A stretch of 64,000 nt of DNA from Macondimonas sp045864775 (GTDB lineage Bacteria > Pseudomonadota > Gammaproteobacteria > UBA5335), in contig BTVR01000001.1 in the NCBI GenBank assembly GCA_045864775.1, positions 1,178,001 through 1,242,000 on the forward strand, given 5' to 3'. The notes beneath the pieces were generated by a model. It had not been told where the DNA came from. It worked only from the letters and a program-made list of their open reading frames with translations, and did not search any database. Made by a program: the position numbers and the translations under genes. Below, one piece after another: positions 34,149 through 42,885 of the stretch. Within the stretch, counting starts at the first letter, position 1. Each line of letters begins with the position of its first letter.

Positions 34149-35279
34149 GTGCGCCCCTTCGTGGTCTACTGGAACAACATCCCCTCGCCCTACATGGTCG
34201 AGCGCTTCAATGCGCTTGCCAATCGCGATACGTTCGAATTCGAGGCCTGGTTCAACGACCGCATTGAGGCCGATCGAAGTTGGGAGGTGGACGAAGCCTC
34301 GTGGCGGTTTCGCCATCGCTATCTGCCTGCCACCCGCCTGTTTGGCAGCACCCAGCACTGGCCGCTGCCGGTGCTGGGCCGGCGGCCGGATGTGCTGGTG
34401 AGTCTTTATGCTGAACCTGCATTTCTGGCTGGTTGGGCGCTTGCGAAATTGAGAGGGATCAAGACAGGGTTTTGGGTGGAGGTGACTTTTGATCGCTGGG
34501 TGAAGCGCACGCCAATCAAAGAGGCGATCAAGCGATGGTTATTTCCCAAGGTCGATGCCATTGTGACGGTGGGTGAGGACGGTAAAGGATTTGCTGAGAG
34601 ATATCGGGCTGACGCTAAACGGATCTTCTTTGCCCCTCACGTCATCGATGTGTTCCATTACCAGTCCGGAGCCGAAGCCGCGCGGCCGGAGCGCGACGCG
34701 CTGCGTCGTGAACTCGGGCTGGCGGGCACCACCTTTATCTATGTCGGCCGGCTGTGGTGGGGCAAGGGCATCAACTATCTGCTGGAGGCGTTCGAAGCCG
34801 TGCAGCGCCAGAGCGCCGCGCCGGTCAGCCTACTGCTGGTGGGCGACGGTCCGGAGCAGGCCAAACTCAAACAGACCTGCGCCGAACGCGGCATCCACAA
34901 TGTGGTGTTCGCCGGCTTCCGACAAAAACCCGACCTGCCACGCTACTACGCACTGGCGGACGTGTTCGTCTTTCCCACTCTGGGCGACCCCTATGGCCTG
35001 GTGGTGGACGAGGCCATGGCCTGCGGCCTGCCGGTGATCTCCACCGCCGCCGCCGGGGAAATCCGCGACCGCGTCGAGGAAGGCGTCAATGGCTACATCG
35101 TGCCGCCCGAGGACAGCGCCGCGCTGGCGGGCGCCATGTGCACACTGGCCGAGGACGCCGCATTGCGTGAACGCATGGGGGCGGTCTCGGCGCAGAAGAT
35201 CCAGGGCCACACGCCGGAAAAATGGGCCGAGGATTTCGAGCGGATCGTGCACGCGCTGCTGGCAAAGGAGCCTCGATGA
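34149..35279 (+). CDS. Glycosyltransferase family 4
   Basis: 376 residues, GT-B. N-terminal FVVYWNNIPSPYMVERFNAL, and the donor domain with FIYVGRLWWGKGINYLLEAF, LLLVGDGPEQAKL, and the E-x7-E motif region DPYGLVVDEAMACGLPVIS. GTG start at 34149 has GGAG upstream. Its stop overlaps the start of a truncated gene (35276). Well-conserved retaining-type glycosyltransferase; sugar unknown. Confidence 0.88.
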   Translation: MRPFVVYWNNIPSPYMVERFNALANRDTFEFEAWFNDRIEADRSWEVDEASWRFRHRYLPATRLFGSTQHWPLPVLGRRPDVLVSLYAEPAFLAGWALAKLRGIKTGFWVEVTFDRWVKRTPIKEAIKRWLFPKVDAIVTVGEDGKGFAERYRADAKRIFFAPHVIDVFHYQSGAEAARPERDALRRELGLAGTTFIYVGRLWWGKGINYLLEAFEAVQRQSAAPVSLLLVGDGPEQAKLKQTCAERGIHNVVFAGFRQKPDLPRYYALADVFVFPTLGDPYGLVVDEAMACGLPVISTAAAGEIRDRVEEGVNGYIVPPEDSAALAGAMCTLAEDAALRERMGAVSAQKIQGHTPEKWAEDFERIVHALLAKEPR

Positions 35280-35410
35280 GTCTTGCGACACCCTGGCGCG
35301 TGCTGCGCCATTATTTCGACCATCCGAGTCCCCGGGGACGGCACTTGGAGTGCCCCCTTGAGGACAGATGCCGGTCCACACCGCGCATCAGCTGGAGCAA
35401 TGCTCCGTGA
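35276..35410 (+). pseudogene. 5' fragment of a truncated methyltransferase-like gene
   Basis: A start overlapping the previous stop (ATGA) opens MSLATPWRVLRHYFDHPSPRGR, which resembles the N-terminus of FkbM-type methyltransferases in such clusters. The similarity ends at about 35345 and the frame then runs into IS-remnant sequence. Assignment to FkbM is from memory of N-terminal patterns and is tentative. Confidence 0.45.
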
Positions 35411-35860
35411 AGGCGGTTTTTAGAGGACTCCCCCTTGACACCCCTTGCGCCAACTCCGCGCGCTGGTCACCTTCAGCGCCCACCGCGCGCGCCTGTTCAA
35501 CGAAGAGCTGGCACGTGTTTTTCGAGTGGGTGCGGCACTGCGCCGAGTGGGCGCGCCTGATCGGCGACGAGCACTTCAGCGTCGATGGCCCGCTCGTCGA
35601 GGCGTGGGGCTCGCAAAAAAGCTTCAAGCGCAAAGACGACGACCAGACCCCGCGGGCCTGGGCGCGATGCCGAACACAAAGCGTCCTAGGTGACCGTGGG
35701 GGCCGACAAGGGCTATGACTGCAAGGCGTTCGTCCAAGGCCGTCGCAAGCTGCTGGGCCAGGCGCTGCCGTGCTTTGCTGCGTACAAGCTGGTGCGCATG
35801 GGCGGCATTGGCGGCTGGTGGGACGCGCATCATGCGTCATGCATGGGGTCAGTGCGCCCG
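35370..35860 (+). mobile_element. Degenerate IS5-like transposase remnant
   Basis: Disconnected pieces of an IS5/IS1182-type DDE transposase: GDEHFSVDGPLVEAWGSQKSF (HFSVDG...EAW) near 35565-35625, VTVGADKGYD near 35693-35720 (the second catalytic Asp), and FAAYKLVRMG near 35780. They lie in different frames with material missing between them. No terminal repeats are recognisable. The element replaced the 3' part of the gene at 35276. The rest up to 36021 shows nothing. Confidence 0.7.
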
Positions 35861-36021
35861 CAAGCCCCAAAGGCTGCATCAATGGGGCAAGAGGCCCGTG
35901 AACAGGCTCCCGAAAGGGGCCACGCGGTCGACAAAACCGGGCTGTCCCGCCTGCAAACCGACGCGTACACGGTCGGAGCAGCTGTGATAACCTTTTTTTT
36001 ACGGCATGTTGGTGGGGTACC

Positions 36022-36789
36022 ATGACGAAGAATGAGTTGCTCCCATACGGCGAGCGTTTCTATAAGAATCAGAGCGGCGGGTCATTGCGGTCTGCCGAAA
36101 TCATCGTGCCCATAATCCTCAATGTGCTCCGCCCAAGGAGCGTGGTGGACGTAGGATGCGGGACAGGTGGATGGCTTTCAGTTTTTTCGCGACATGGTGT
36201 GGAGATCTGTGGTATCGACGGCCAACATGTACCGCTTGATCAGCTCCAGATTCCCAGCGACAGATTCATTGCCAGAGATCTGGAAGAGCCTCTTCGAGGG
36301 CTCTTCGATAACGATGCTTTTGACCTGGCGGTATCCTTGGAGGTGGCGGAGCACCTGCTTCCCTCACGCGCAGAAAGTTTCGTCGAAGATCTAACCACTC
36401 TCGCTCCTATCGTGCTGTTCTCTGCTGCCGTGCCCCACCAAGGCGGCACTCGTCATCTAAATGAACAGTGGCAGACGTACTGGGCCGAGAAATTTTCAGC
36501 TCTGGGCTACGCAACGATAGACTTTGTCAGGGACTTGGTCTGGACAAGAGAGGATGTCGAGCCGTGGTACCAGCAGAATCTTCTTATCTACGTAAGGCGT
36601 GATCTTCTACAATACTACCCTGAGCTGAAAGCTGCCTTAGCGGATCCAGGCTCTAGGTCGCTCAACAAGATTCATCCCGAGTTATGGCTACGAGCGGTGG
36701 CGCCTTACGATGGTGCCAGTCGTTTTGTGAAGGCGCTAGCTCGAGTCGAAAAGATTATCCTGCGCAATTTCCTGGCGGGCCGGCGATGA
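36022..36789 (+). CDS. Class I SAM-dependent methyltransferase
   Basis: 255 residues. Motif I VVDVGCGTGGWLSVF, then ICGIDGQHVP, LEVAEHLLPS and the HQGGTRHLNEQW stretch typical of a methyltransferase family in polysaccharide clusters. Codon use and GC are lower than in flanking housekeeping genes, suggesting separate acquisition. It lies between the IS5 remnant and the IS256 element. Target unknown. Confidence 0.82.
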   Translation: MTKNELLPYGERFYKNQSGGSLRSAEIIVPIILNVLRPRSVVDVGCGTGGWLSVFSRHGVEICGIDGQHVPLDQLQIPSDRFIARDLEEPLRGLFDNDAFDLAVSLEVAEHLLPSRAESFVEDLTTLAPIVLFSAAVPHQGGTRHLNEQWQTYWAEKFSALGYATIDFVRDLVWTREDVEPWYQQNLLIYVRRDLLQYYPELKAALADPGSRSLNKIHPELWLRAVAPYDGASRFVKALARVEKIILRNFLAGRR

Positions 36790-36826
36790 TGCGAAAACCA
36801 GAGCCGAGCTCATTAGTAGCGGCAAT

Positions 36827-38148
36827 GAGGGTGTATAAAATTCTGTGTGCTGAGCCATGATAGCGATCCGAGGAGGATTCCATGGCAAGACGCAACCAGT
36901 CCACGATTGATGACGAACTGATCGACAAGCTGCTGGAGGGCCGCGAGCACAGTGCCGCTCTGCTGGGCAACGACGGCCTGATCGGCGAACTGAAGAAGCG
37001 GCTGGCCGAGCGCATGCTGTCCGCCGAGATGGACGTGCACCTCGATGACGAGGCGCAGCAGGCGGCCGGCAATCACCGCAACGGCTATTCGCACAAGTCC
37101 GTCACCCTGGCCGATGACCGCGTGGTGCTGGACATCCCGCGTGACCGCCACGGTCAGTTCGATCCGCTGCTGATCCCGAAGTACGCGCGCCGCTTCCCCG
37201 GCTTCGATGAAAGGATCATCGCCCTGTACGCCCGGGGCATGAGCACGCGGGACATCCAGGCCCACATCGAGGAGATCTACGGCATCACGGTTTCGCCGAG
37301 CCTGGTCTCGGCAGTCACCGAGGCGGTCATGGAGGAGGCGGTGGCGTGGCAGAACCGGCCACTGGAATCGACCTACGCGATCGTCTACTTCGACGCCCTG
37401 CGGGTGAAGATCCGCGACGAGGGCCTGGTGCGCAGCAAGGCGGTGTATCTGGCCATCGGGGTGACCTGCGCCGGCGTCAAGGAGGTCCTCGGGCTGTGGA
37501 TCGAGCAGACCGAGGGGGCCAAGTTCTGGATGCGGGTGATGACTGAGCTCCGCGGCCGCGGCACCACGGACATCCTGATCGCCGTCGTCGATGGCCTCAA
37601 GGGCTTCCCCGAGGCGATCACGGCGGTGTTCCCGGAGACCGTCGTCCAGACCTGTATCGTCCACCTGATCCGCTACGCGATGCAGTTCGCCTCCTGGAAG
37701 GAGCGCAAGGTGATCGCCAAGGACTTGAAGCCGATCTACGCCGCGCCCAGCGCCGAGGCGGCTGCGGCAGCCTTGGACGCGTTCGAGGCAGGTCCCTGGG
37801 GCCGGAAGTACCCGCCCATCGTCGCCAGCTGGCGCCGCCAGTGGGCGCAGGCCATCCCCTTCTTCGCGTTCTCGCCCGAGGTCCGCCGGATCCTCTACAC
37901 CACCAACACCATCGAGAGCCTGCACAGCCAGGTGCGCAAGACCATCCGCAACAAGGGGCACTTCCCAAGCGACGAGGCGGCGATCAAGTTGATCTACCTG
38001 TCGCTGCGCCAGATCGAGGCGAAATGGAAACGACCACCCAGGGAATGGCAGGCCGCCAAGGCCCAACTGGCCATACAATTCAGGGAGCGGTTTACGCTCG
38101 AAAAATGATTCCAGTAACCGGCTCACACACAGAATTCAGCACAGGCCC
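36827..38148 (+). mobile_element. Complete IS256-family insertion sequence
   Basis: 1322 bp flanked by a perfect 8-bp target duplication GCGGCAAT (36819-36826 and 38149-38156). The left end GAGGGTGTATAAAATTCTGT and right end (reverse complement begins GGGCCTGTGCTGAATTCTGT) share the inner block AATTCTGTGTG, imperfect inverted repeats. An intact transposase lies inside. The exact duplication implies a fairly recent insertion, between a methyltransferase and a glycosyltransferase. Confidence 0.93.
36882..38108 (+). CDS. IS256 family (mutator type) transposase
   Basis: 408-residue DDE transposase. It starts MARRNQSTIDDELIDKLLEG with AGGAGG upstream, and has LDIPRDRHGQFDPLLIPK, the first catalytic Asp region IVYFDALRVKIRDEG, VDGLKGFPEAI (second Asp), the C-terminal VRRILYTTNTIESLHSQVRK (contains the catalytic Glu), and normal length. 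Nothing suggests inactivation. Confidence 0.95.
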   Translation: MARRNQSTIDDELIDKLLEGREHSAALLGNDGLIGELKKRLAERMLSAEMDVHLDDEAQQAAGNHRNGYSHKSVTLADDRVVLDIPRDRHGQFDPLLIPKYARRFPGFDERIIALYARGMSTRDIQAHIEEIYGITVSPSLVSAVTEAVMEEAVAWQNRPLESTYAIVYFDALRVKIRDEGLVRSKAVYLAIGVTCAGVKEVLGLWIEQTEGAKFWMRVMTELRGRGTTDILIAVVDGLKGFPEAITAVFPETVVQTCIVHLIRYAMQFASWKERKVIAKDLKPIYAAPSAEAAAAALDAFEAGPWGRKYPPIVASWRRQWAQAIPFFAFSPEVRRILYTTNTIESLHSQVRKTIRNKGHFPSDEAAIKLIYLSLRQIEAKWKRPPREWQAAKAQLAIQFRERFTLEK

Positions 38149-38177
38149 GCGGCAATAACTCCCTGCAGGACACGTTC

Positions 38178-39362
38178 ATGAATATCGCTTTCGTTAGTAT
38201 CGGCGATCCAGCCGATCCACATTACCATTCCGGCCGTCATCACAACATTATGCGGAATCTAGAACGAGCAGGTTTCCGCGTGACGGTGATCGGGCCGCTG
38301 GACCGTTCCCTCCGCTGGCTGTACAGCCCACAGAAGCTGTTTTACAAGGCACTGTCCTACGAAATGCAGGTAGATAGGCATGTGCTCATGCGAAAGTGGT
38401 ACGCCCTGCAGATAAGTCGCCGGATTACCGGCGAAGACGTAGACATAATTCTCTCTCCAAGCACCATCCCGGTGTCCGAGCTCCAATGCAAGCAGCCAAT
38501 AATAACTTGGACAGATGCGTCGTTTGCGTTGCTTGATGGATACTACGGTGGCGCGTTCAGCCGGCCGGCCCCTCTCACGCGGAAGGCCGCCTACATACAA
38601 GAGCGCGCTTCGTTACGTCGAGCGGCGGCCGCGATTTATTCCTCGGATTGGGCCGCGGATGGCACAGCAGAGGCGTACGGCGTTCCGCGCGGGAAGATAG
38701 CAGTCATACCGTCTGGTCCCTACCTGGAAATAGCGCATACGAGCGAAGATATTCAAGTTTGGATAGAACGGCGTTTGACGTCATCCCGCCTTCGACTGCT
38801 ATTTGTCGGACAAGACTGGGGCCGAAAAGGAGGGCCGATTGCTCTTGAGACTACAAGGCTACTTAACGAGTATGGCATTCCCGCAGAACTCGTTATTGTC
38901 GGTTGTGATCCGGGAGAGGCGCGAGCGAGCCCGTACGTGGATATCAAAGGATTCATCAAGAAGACCGAAAGAACTGGCCTGCGCATGATCCAAGAGTTAT
39001 TTGCTAGTTGCCATATGCTTATTCTGCCAACGCTCGCTGATGCCAGCCCAAACGTCATAGCAGAGGCTGCTGCGTTCGGTCTTCCGGTCATTGCACGTGA
39101 TACCGGTGGAGTATCTACCTACCTTCGTGACGGTGTGAACGGGATTCTTATGGGACAATCCGCATCGCCGCATGACTACGCAGAGAGAATTAGGGAGCTG
39201 TGGGCTGACCTGAGGAGATATTCAGACATGGCGCGCGGGTCCTACAAGCATTACGAAAAGGAACTCAGTTGGCGAGCCGCAATAGGAAAGTTTGGCGTGC
39301 TTGCCGAGCAGGTCATGCGTGAAAAAGAGCTTTCTGATTTGCGAGGCTCAAGCCAATGGTAA
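38178..39362 (+). CDS. Glycosyltransferase family 4
   Basis: 394 residues, GT-B. N-terminal AFVSIGDPADPHYHSGRHHN, and a donor domain with RLLFVGQDWGRKGGPIAL, ELVIVGCDPG and DASPNVIAEAAAFGLPVIARDTGG (E-x7-E region). It is GC-poorer than its downstream neighbour, like the methyltransferase before the IS, so these may have arrived together. The IS256 element just upstream may affect its expression. Confidence 0.85.
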   Translation: MNIAFVSIGDPADPHYHSGRHHNIMRNLERAGFRVTVIGPLDRSLRWLYSPQKLFYKALSYEMQVDRHVLMRKWYALQISRRITGEDVDIILSPSTIPVSELQCKQPIITWTDASFALLDGYYGGAFSRPAPLTRKAAYIQERASLRRAAAAIYSSDWAADGTAEAYGVPRGKIAVIPSGPYLEIAHTSEDIQVWIERRLTSSRLRLLFVGQDWGRKGGPIALETTRLLNEYGIPAELVIVGCDPGEARASPYVDIKGFIKKTERTGLRMIQELFASCHMLILPTLADASPNVIAEAAAFGLPVIARDTGGVSTYLRDGVNGILMGQSASPHDYAERIRELWADLRRYSDMARGSYKHYEKELSWRAAIGKFGVLAEQVMREKELSDLRGSSQW

Positions 39363-39374
39363 CCATGGGCCGAG

Positions 39375-40514
39375 GTGGTGAGTGGTAGTAACGGTGCTGC
39401 TTTGGTTGTGATGATCGGCGCCTTTCCGCCGCCGGTACACGGTATGGCGGCGGTCAATGCGGCGGTGCGTGATGCGCTGCAGCAAGCGGGAGTGACGCCC
39501 ACCGTGATCGACCTGGCCGCGCCCAACCTCGATCGATCCCTGGCAGTCCGGCTCGGTCGGCTGCCGCGCGTGCTGCGTGGCCTCACCCGGCTGGTCGGCA
39601 AACGCGGCTTGCGTCATGCGACCCTGTACATGAGTGTTTCGGGCGGGCTCGGGCAGGTGTACGAGCTGGGCTTTCTCCTGTTCGCCCGGGTGCGCGGCAT
39701 GCGCCTGTTCCTGCACCACCACTGCTTTGCCTACCTCGACAGGCCCAGCCCGTTGACGCGAGCGTTGGTTCGCGCGGCGGGCGACGATGCGGTTCACATC
39801 GCCCTCTCGGTCGGGATGGCCGAACGTTTGCAGCGTGCTTATCGGGCTAGCCTGGTCGTGCCCGTGTCCAACGCCGTTTTTTTTGCCATGGCCGATGCGC
39901 CGGCGGTGCCGCAAAGGCAACTTGCCACCCTCGGTTTCCTGAGCAATATCTCGGCGGATAAGGGTGTTTTCGAGTTTCTGGATCTGATGGCCGCCGCAGG
40001 AAATGCCGGCTTGCCGGTGCATGCCAGGCTGGCCGGGCCGTTTCAGGATGCTGCCACCGAACAGGCGGTGCGCGAACGGTTGGGATCGTTGCCGCAGGTG
40101 GAATATATCGGCCCGCAATACGGGGCGGACAAGGATGCGTTCTACGCCGACATCGATGCGCTGGTCTTTCCGACGCGCTATGTCAATGAGGCAGAGCCGC
40201 TTACGGTTCACGAGGCCATGTGCCGCGGTATTCCAGTGATCGCCTACGGGCGCGGCTGTATTCCGGAGATCATCGGCGCCGACTGCGGGCTGGTGATCGA
40301 TCCGGCGGTGCCCTTCGTCCCGGCGGCTTTGGCCAAGCTTCAAAGCTGGCTGGCAGATCCGGCGGCGTTTGCGGCCGCTTCGGGGGCGGCGGCAGCGCGC
40401 TTTGCCCGCACGTATGACGAAAATCAGGCGCGCTGGCGGGCGCTGCTGGCCGAGTTGACCGGTGCTTCGGCAGAGCCGGAGCCAGCACCGGCGGCCGGCG
40501 AGGCCACCAAATAA
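39375..40514 (+). CDS. Glycosyltransferase family 4
   Basis: 379 residues, GT-B. N-terminal MIGAFPPPVHGMAAVNAAV is common in exopolysaccharide glycosyltransferases. Then FLSNISADKGVFEFL, LAGPFQD and FPTRYVNEAEPLTVHEAMC, GIPVIAYGRGCIPE. The GTG at 39375 or 39378 is used. GC returns to the high level of the core genes. Sugar specificity unknown. Confidence 0.85.
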   Translation: MVSGSNGAALVVMIGAFPPPVHGMAAVNAAVRDALQQAGVTPTVIDLAAPNLDRSLAVRLGRLPRVLRGLTRLVGKRGLRHATLYMSVSGGLGQVYELGFLLFARVRGMRLFLHHHCFAYLDRPSPLTRALVRAAGDDAVHIALSVGMAERLQRAYRASLVVPVSNAVFFAMADAPAVPQRQLATLGFLSNISADKGVFEFLDLMAAAGNAGLPVHARLAGPFQDAATEQAVRERLGSLPQVEYIGPQYGADKDAFYADIDALVFPTRYVNEAEPLTVHEAMCRGIPVIAYGRGCIPEIIGADCGLVIDPAVPFVPAALAKLQSWLADPAAFAAASGAAAARFARTYDENQARWRALLAELTGASAEPEPAPAAGEATK

Positions 40515-40558
40515 GGGCGCTGGCCGCCACAGCCGGCAAGCTCGCTGGCATTCTTGCC

Positions 40559-41254
40559 GTGGCGTCCTGCGCACTGCGCTTGCGCCACCATCGCGTGACG
40601 GCCGGGGTGGAGCATGCCGGCGTGCTGCGCAACCTGGGGCCGGTGCAGACGGTGGTGGACATCGGCGCCAATCGCGGGCAGTTCGCCCTGGCGGCGCGGC
40701 ACTGCTTTCCCGATGCGCGCATCGTTTCCTTCGAGCCGCTGGCCGGGCCGGCGGCGCTGTGGCGGGCGGTGTTCGCGGGCGATGCCCGCGCCTCGCTGGT
40801 GGAGGCGGCGGTGGGGCCGCAGGCCGGCGAGGCGCTGGTTCATGTCTCGGCGCGGGATGATTCCTCCTCCCTGCTGCCGATCACGGCACGGCAGAACGCC
40901 TTGTTCCCCGGCACGGCCGCAGCCGGCACCGCCACCATCCGCGTGCTGCGCCTGGCCGATGCCCTGCCTGCGGCGGAGATCGTCGCCCCGGCGCTGCTCA
41001 AGCTGGACGTGCAGGGCTTCGAGCTGCAGGCGCTGGCGGGCTGCGAAGACGTGCTGGAGCGCTTTGCCTGGGTGTATGTGGAGTGCTCGTTCCAAGAGCT
41101 GTACGCGGGGCAGTCGTTCGCCGATGAGGTGATTGCCTGGCTGCGCGAGCGGGGCTTGCGTTTGGTTGGCGTTTACCACATGGCCTATGACGGTGAAGGC
41201 CGCGCCGTGCAGGCGGATTTTCTGTTCGCGCATCGCACAGATGGGGCTGGCTGA
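40559..41254 (+). CDS. FkbM family methyltransferase
   Basis: 231 residues from GTG 40559. TVVDIGANRGQFALAAR (motif I), IVSFEPLAGP, and LLKLDVQGFELQALAG, the FkbM signature also present in the gene at 28121, to which it is clearly related (including a shared DDSSSLL/PSSSLL stretch). Predicted O-methyltransferase acting on the glycan. The true start may be a little upstream. Confidence 0.86.
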   Translation: MASCALRLRHHRVTAGVEHAGVLRNLGPVQTVVDIGANRGQFALAARHCFPDARIVSFEPLAGPAALWRAVFAGDARASLVEAAVGPQAGEALVHVSARDDSSSLLPITARQNALFPGTAAAGTATIRVLRLADALPAAEIVAPALLKLDVQGFELQALAGCEDVLERFAWVYVECSFQELYAGQSFADEVIAWLRERGLRLVGVYHMAYDGEGRAVQADFLFAHRTDGAG

Positions 41255-41305
41255 TATCGCAGGGCCGGCACGAGCGCCGGCGGTGGCCGGCGTGGAGCCG
41301 CTCAA

Positions 41306-41662
41306 ATGGAAAATGCAGACGAACCGATAACGCCCACGAACGGTGCCGCAGCCAAGCTGCCGCCGATCACCGTCCTCCTCCTCACCTACAACGAGGAAAA
41401 GCACCTCGGACGCGCCATCGAGTCGGTGCGCCCGTTTGCGGCGCAGGTGGTGGTGGATTCGTTCTCGACCGACGGCACGGTGGCCATCGCCCGCGCGCTG
41501 GGCGCCGCGGTGTTGCAGAACCGCTGGGAGAATAATCACGCAAGGAATGGGGGCTCAAGTAGGGCCGCGCCTCCGCAAGGATGCGTCGCACGGCAGCGGG
41601 AAGCGCAGAAGGCATGGATTGCCGCGCCCCTGCGGATCTCGCAACGGCGGAAGACGGAGTGA
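41306..41662 (+). pseudogene. Truncated family 2 glycosyltransferase
   Basis: The first ~75 residues match WaaE/LpsA-like GT2 enzymes: ITVLLLTYNEEKHLGRAIES, VVVDSFSTDGTVAIARALGA (nucleotide-binding DxD region reads DSFSTDGT) and LQNRWENNHA. At about 41540 the similarity stops; the frame then reads through a GTCATCGCGA-type repeat to a stop. The catalytic second half is missing, and a TA module follows on the other strand. Confidence 0.8.
41607..41653. repeat. GTCATCGCGA repeat, hairpin form
   Basis: AAGGCATGGATTGCCGCGCC, CCTGCGG, ATCTCGCAACGG, at the break of the GT2 gene. Confidence 0.65.
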
Positions 41663-41681
41663 TCGCACGAGCCACCGGACT

Positions 41682-42143
41682 TCACGCTTGGTGCAGGAAA
41701 TCCTGCAACAACGCGGAGCGGTGTTCGGCAAACGGATTGACCACGGTAACGCCGCGCCAGGTGAAACCGTCTTGCAAGTCCTCGCTGAGCAGCAGGCGGC
41801 AGCGATGCTCGGCGGCCACGGACAGGATCAGGGCATCCCAGATCTGCAGGCCGTGGTCGGCAGCAAGGTCGAACGCACTCTGAAACGCGGGCCAAGTGGA
41901 GTCGACGACGGCAAAGCCGTCGGCCCAGGACAGCAGCGCCGCGCGGGCTTGCTCTGCTGAGATTCCCGCCTTACCGGTCAGGACCCGGTACAGCTCACCA
42001 AGCGTCTGCGCCGGCAGCAAGATCCGCTCGACGGGAAGCTGCGCAATCAGGTCCCGTGCCAGCTCGCAACGCCGCAGATCGCCCAGACCTTCGGCGTAGG
42101 CCAGAACATTGGTGTCGAGAGCGGCTCTCGCGGGGGAAGGCAT
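41682..42143 (-). CDS. PIN domain toxin (Phd-paired)
   Basis: 153-residue VapC-type ribonuclease. RAALDTNVLAYAEG carries the first Asp, QTLGELYRVL the Glu, LQIWDALILSVA and LSEDLQDGF the later acids. It directly follows a Phd/YefM-type antitoxin (stop and start overlap as TGATG). Intact pair, inserted where the GT2 gene was cut. Confidence 0.88.
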   Translation of the reverse strand: MPSPARAALDTNVLAYAEGLGDLRRCELARDLIAQLPVERILLPAQTLGELYRVLTGKAGISAEQARAALLSWADGFAVVDSTWPAFQSAFDLAADHGLQIWDALILSVAAEHRCRLLLSEDLQDGFTWRGVTVVNPFAEHRSALLQDFLHQA

Positions 42144-42373
42144 CAGTCGTACAGTTCGTCGCGGCGCCAGTCGCGCGTGCCGCGCGCAGGTTGACTGCGC
42201 AGACGCTCGATCAGGCGCTGCCGGGCGGGTTCGAGATTGCTCGCGGGACGCGCCGGAATGATTTGCGCAACCGCCGTTCCGCGCGAGACGATGGTGACCG
42301 CCTCTCCACGGCTGACAGCTTTCAGGATTTGGGAAAAGTGCCGGTTCGCATCGCTTGCGGTAACGGTTTTCAT
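42143..42373 (-). CDS. Phd/YefM family antitoxin
   Basis: 76 residues. MKTVTASDANRHFSQILKAV and VTIVSRGTAVAQIIPAR form the Phd/YefM DNA-binding fold. The C-terminal part (RQRLIERLRSQPARGTRDW) probably wraps the toxin. A perfect palindrome just upstream is the likely operator. Cognate to the PIN toxin downstream. Confidence 0.88.
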   Translation of the reverse strand: MKTVTASDANRHFSQILKAVSRGEAVTIVSRGTAVAQIIPARPASNLEPARQRLIERLRSQPARGTRDWRRDELYD

Positions 42374-42388
42374 AGGAATACCGGATTT

Positions 42389-42409
42389 AAGTAGTGCTGA
42401 TCACTACTT
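42389..42409. promoter_or_regulatory. Palindromic operator of the Phd-PIN module
   Basis: AAGTAGTG - CTGAT - CACTACTT, perfect 8-bp arms with a 5-nt centre, starting 15 nt upstream of the antitoxin start (42373). Position and form fit autoregulation by the Phd-type antitoxin. Confidence 0.65.
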
Positions 42410-42467
42410 TATCGATCGCTGCGCAACCAGGTCAAGGATCACGACAGGCTGGTCGGCACCAGGATGG

Positions 42468-42558
42468 GCAGAAGGCATGGATTGCCGCGCCCCCTTCTGG
42501 GGCTCGCAATGACGGGAAGTGGTCGTCATCGCGGGGTGCGCAGCGCCATGGCGATCAC
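42468..42558. repeat. GTCATCGCGA repeat, hairpin plus short copy
   Basis: AAGGCATGGATTGCCGCGCC, CTGGGGCTCGCAATGACG, then GTCGTCATCGCGGGGTGCGC and GCGCCATGGCGATCAC, immediately upstream of an MNT gene. Confidence 0.7.
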
Positions 42559-42594
42559 GCTACCATCACACGGGGAAGTTGCTGAGCAGCCCTT

Positions 42595-42885
42595 ATGAAG
42601 CCCTCTGAAGCCTTGGCCTTCAACCGTGCCGCGATCCGCCGCGTCATTGAATCGCACCACGCCCGCAACGCGCGGGTGTTCGGCTCGGTGTTGCGCGGCC
42701 AGGACACGGATGGCAGCGACCTTGACATCCTCATCGACCCGACGCCTGAAACAACGCTGATGGACATCGGCGCGATCCGCCACGAACTCGCGAAACTGCT
42801 GGGCGTACCGGTGGACGTCCTGACGCCCAATGCATTGCCCGACAAGTTCCGGGCGCAAGTGCTTGCCGAGGCGCGCCCGATATGA
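42595..42885 (+). CDS. MNT-type nucleotidyltransferase antitoxin, copy C
   Basis: 96 residues. ARVFGSVLRGQDTDGSDLDILIDP is the G-S...D-x-D core of minimal nucleotidyltransferases. Overlaps the following HEPN gene as ATGA. The nucleotidyltransferase itself looks intact, but its HEPN partner is truncated, so it may be an orphan antitoxin. Confidence 0.86.
   Translation: MKPSEALAFNRAAIRRVIESHHARNARVFGSVLRGQDTDGSDLDILIDPTPETTLMDIGAIRHELAKLLGVPVDVLTPNALPDKFRAQVLAEARPI

Noticed and set aside
36827..39362. Composite transposon spanning IS256 and neighbouring genes
   Set aside because: Only one IS copy is present, with its own target duplication, so it moved alone.
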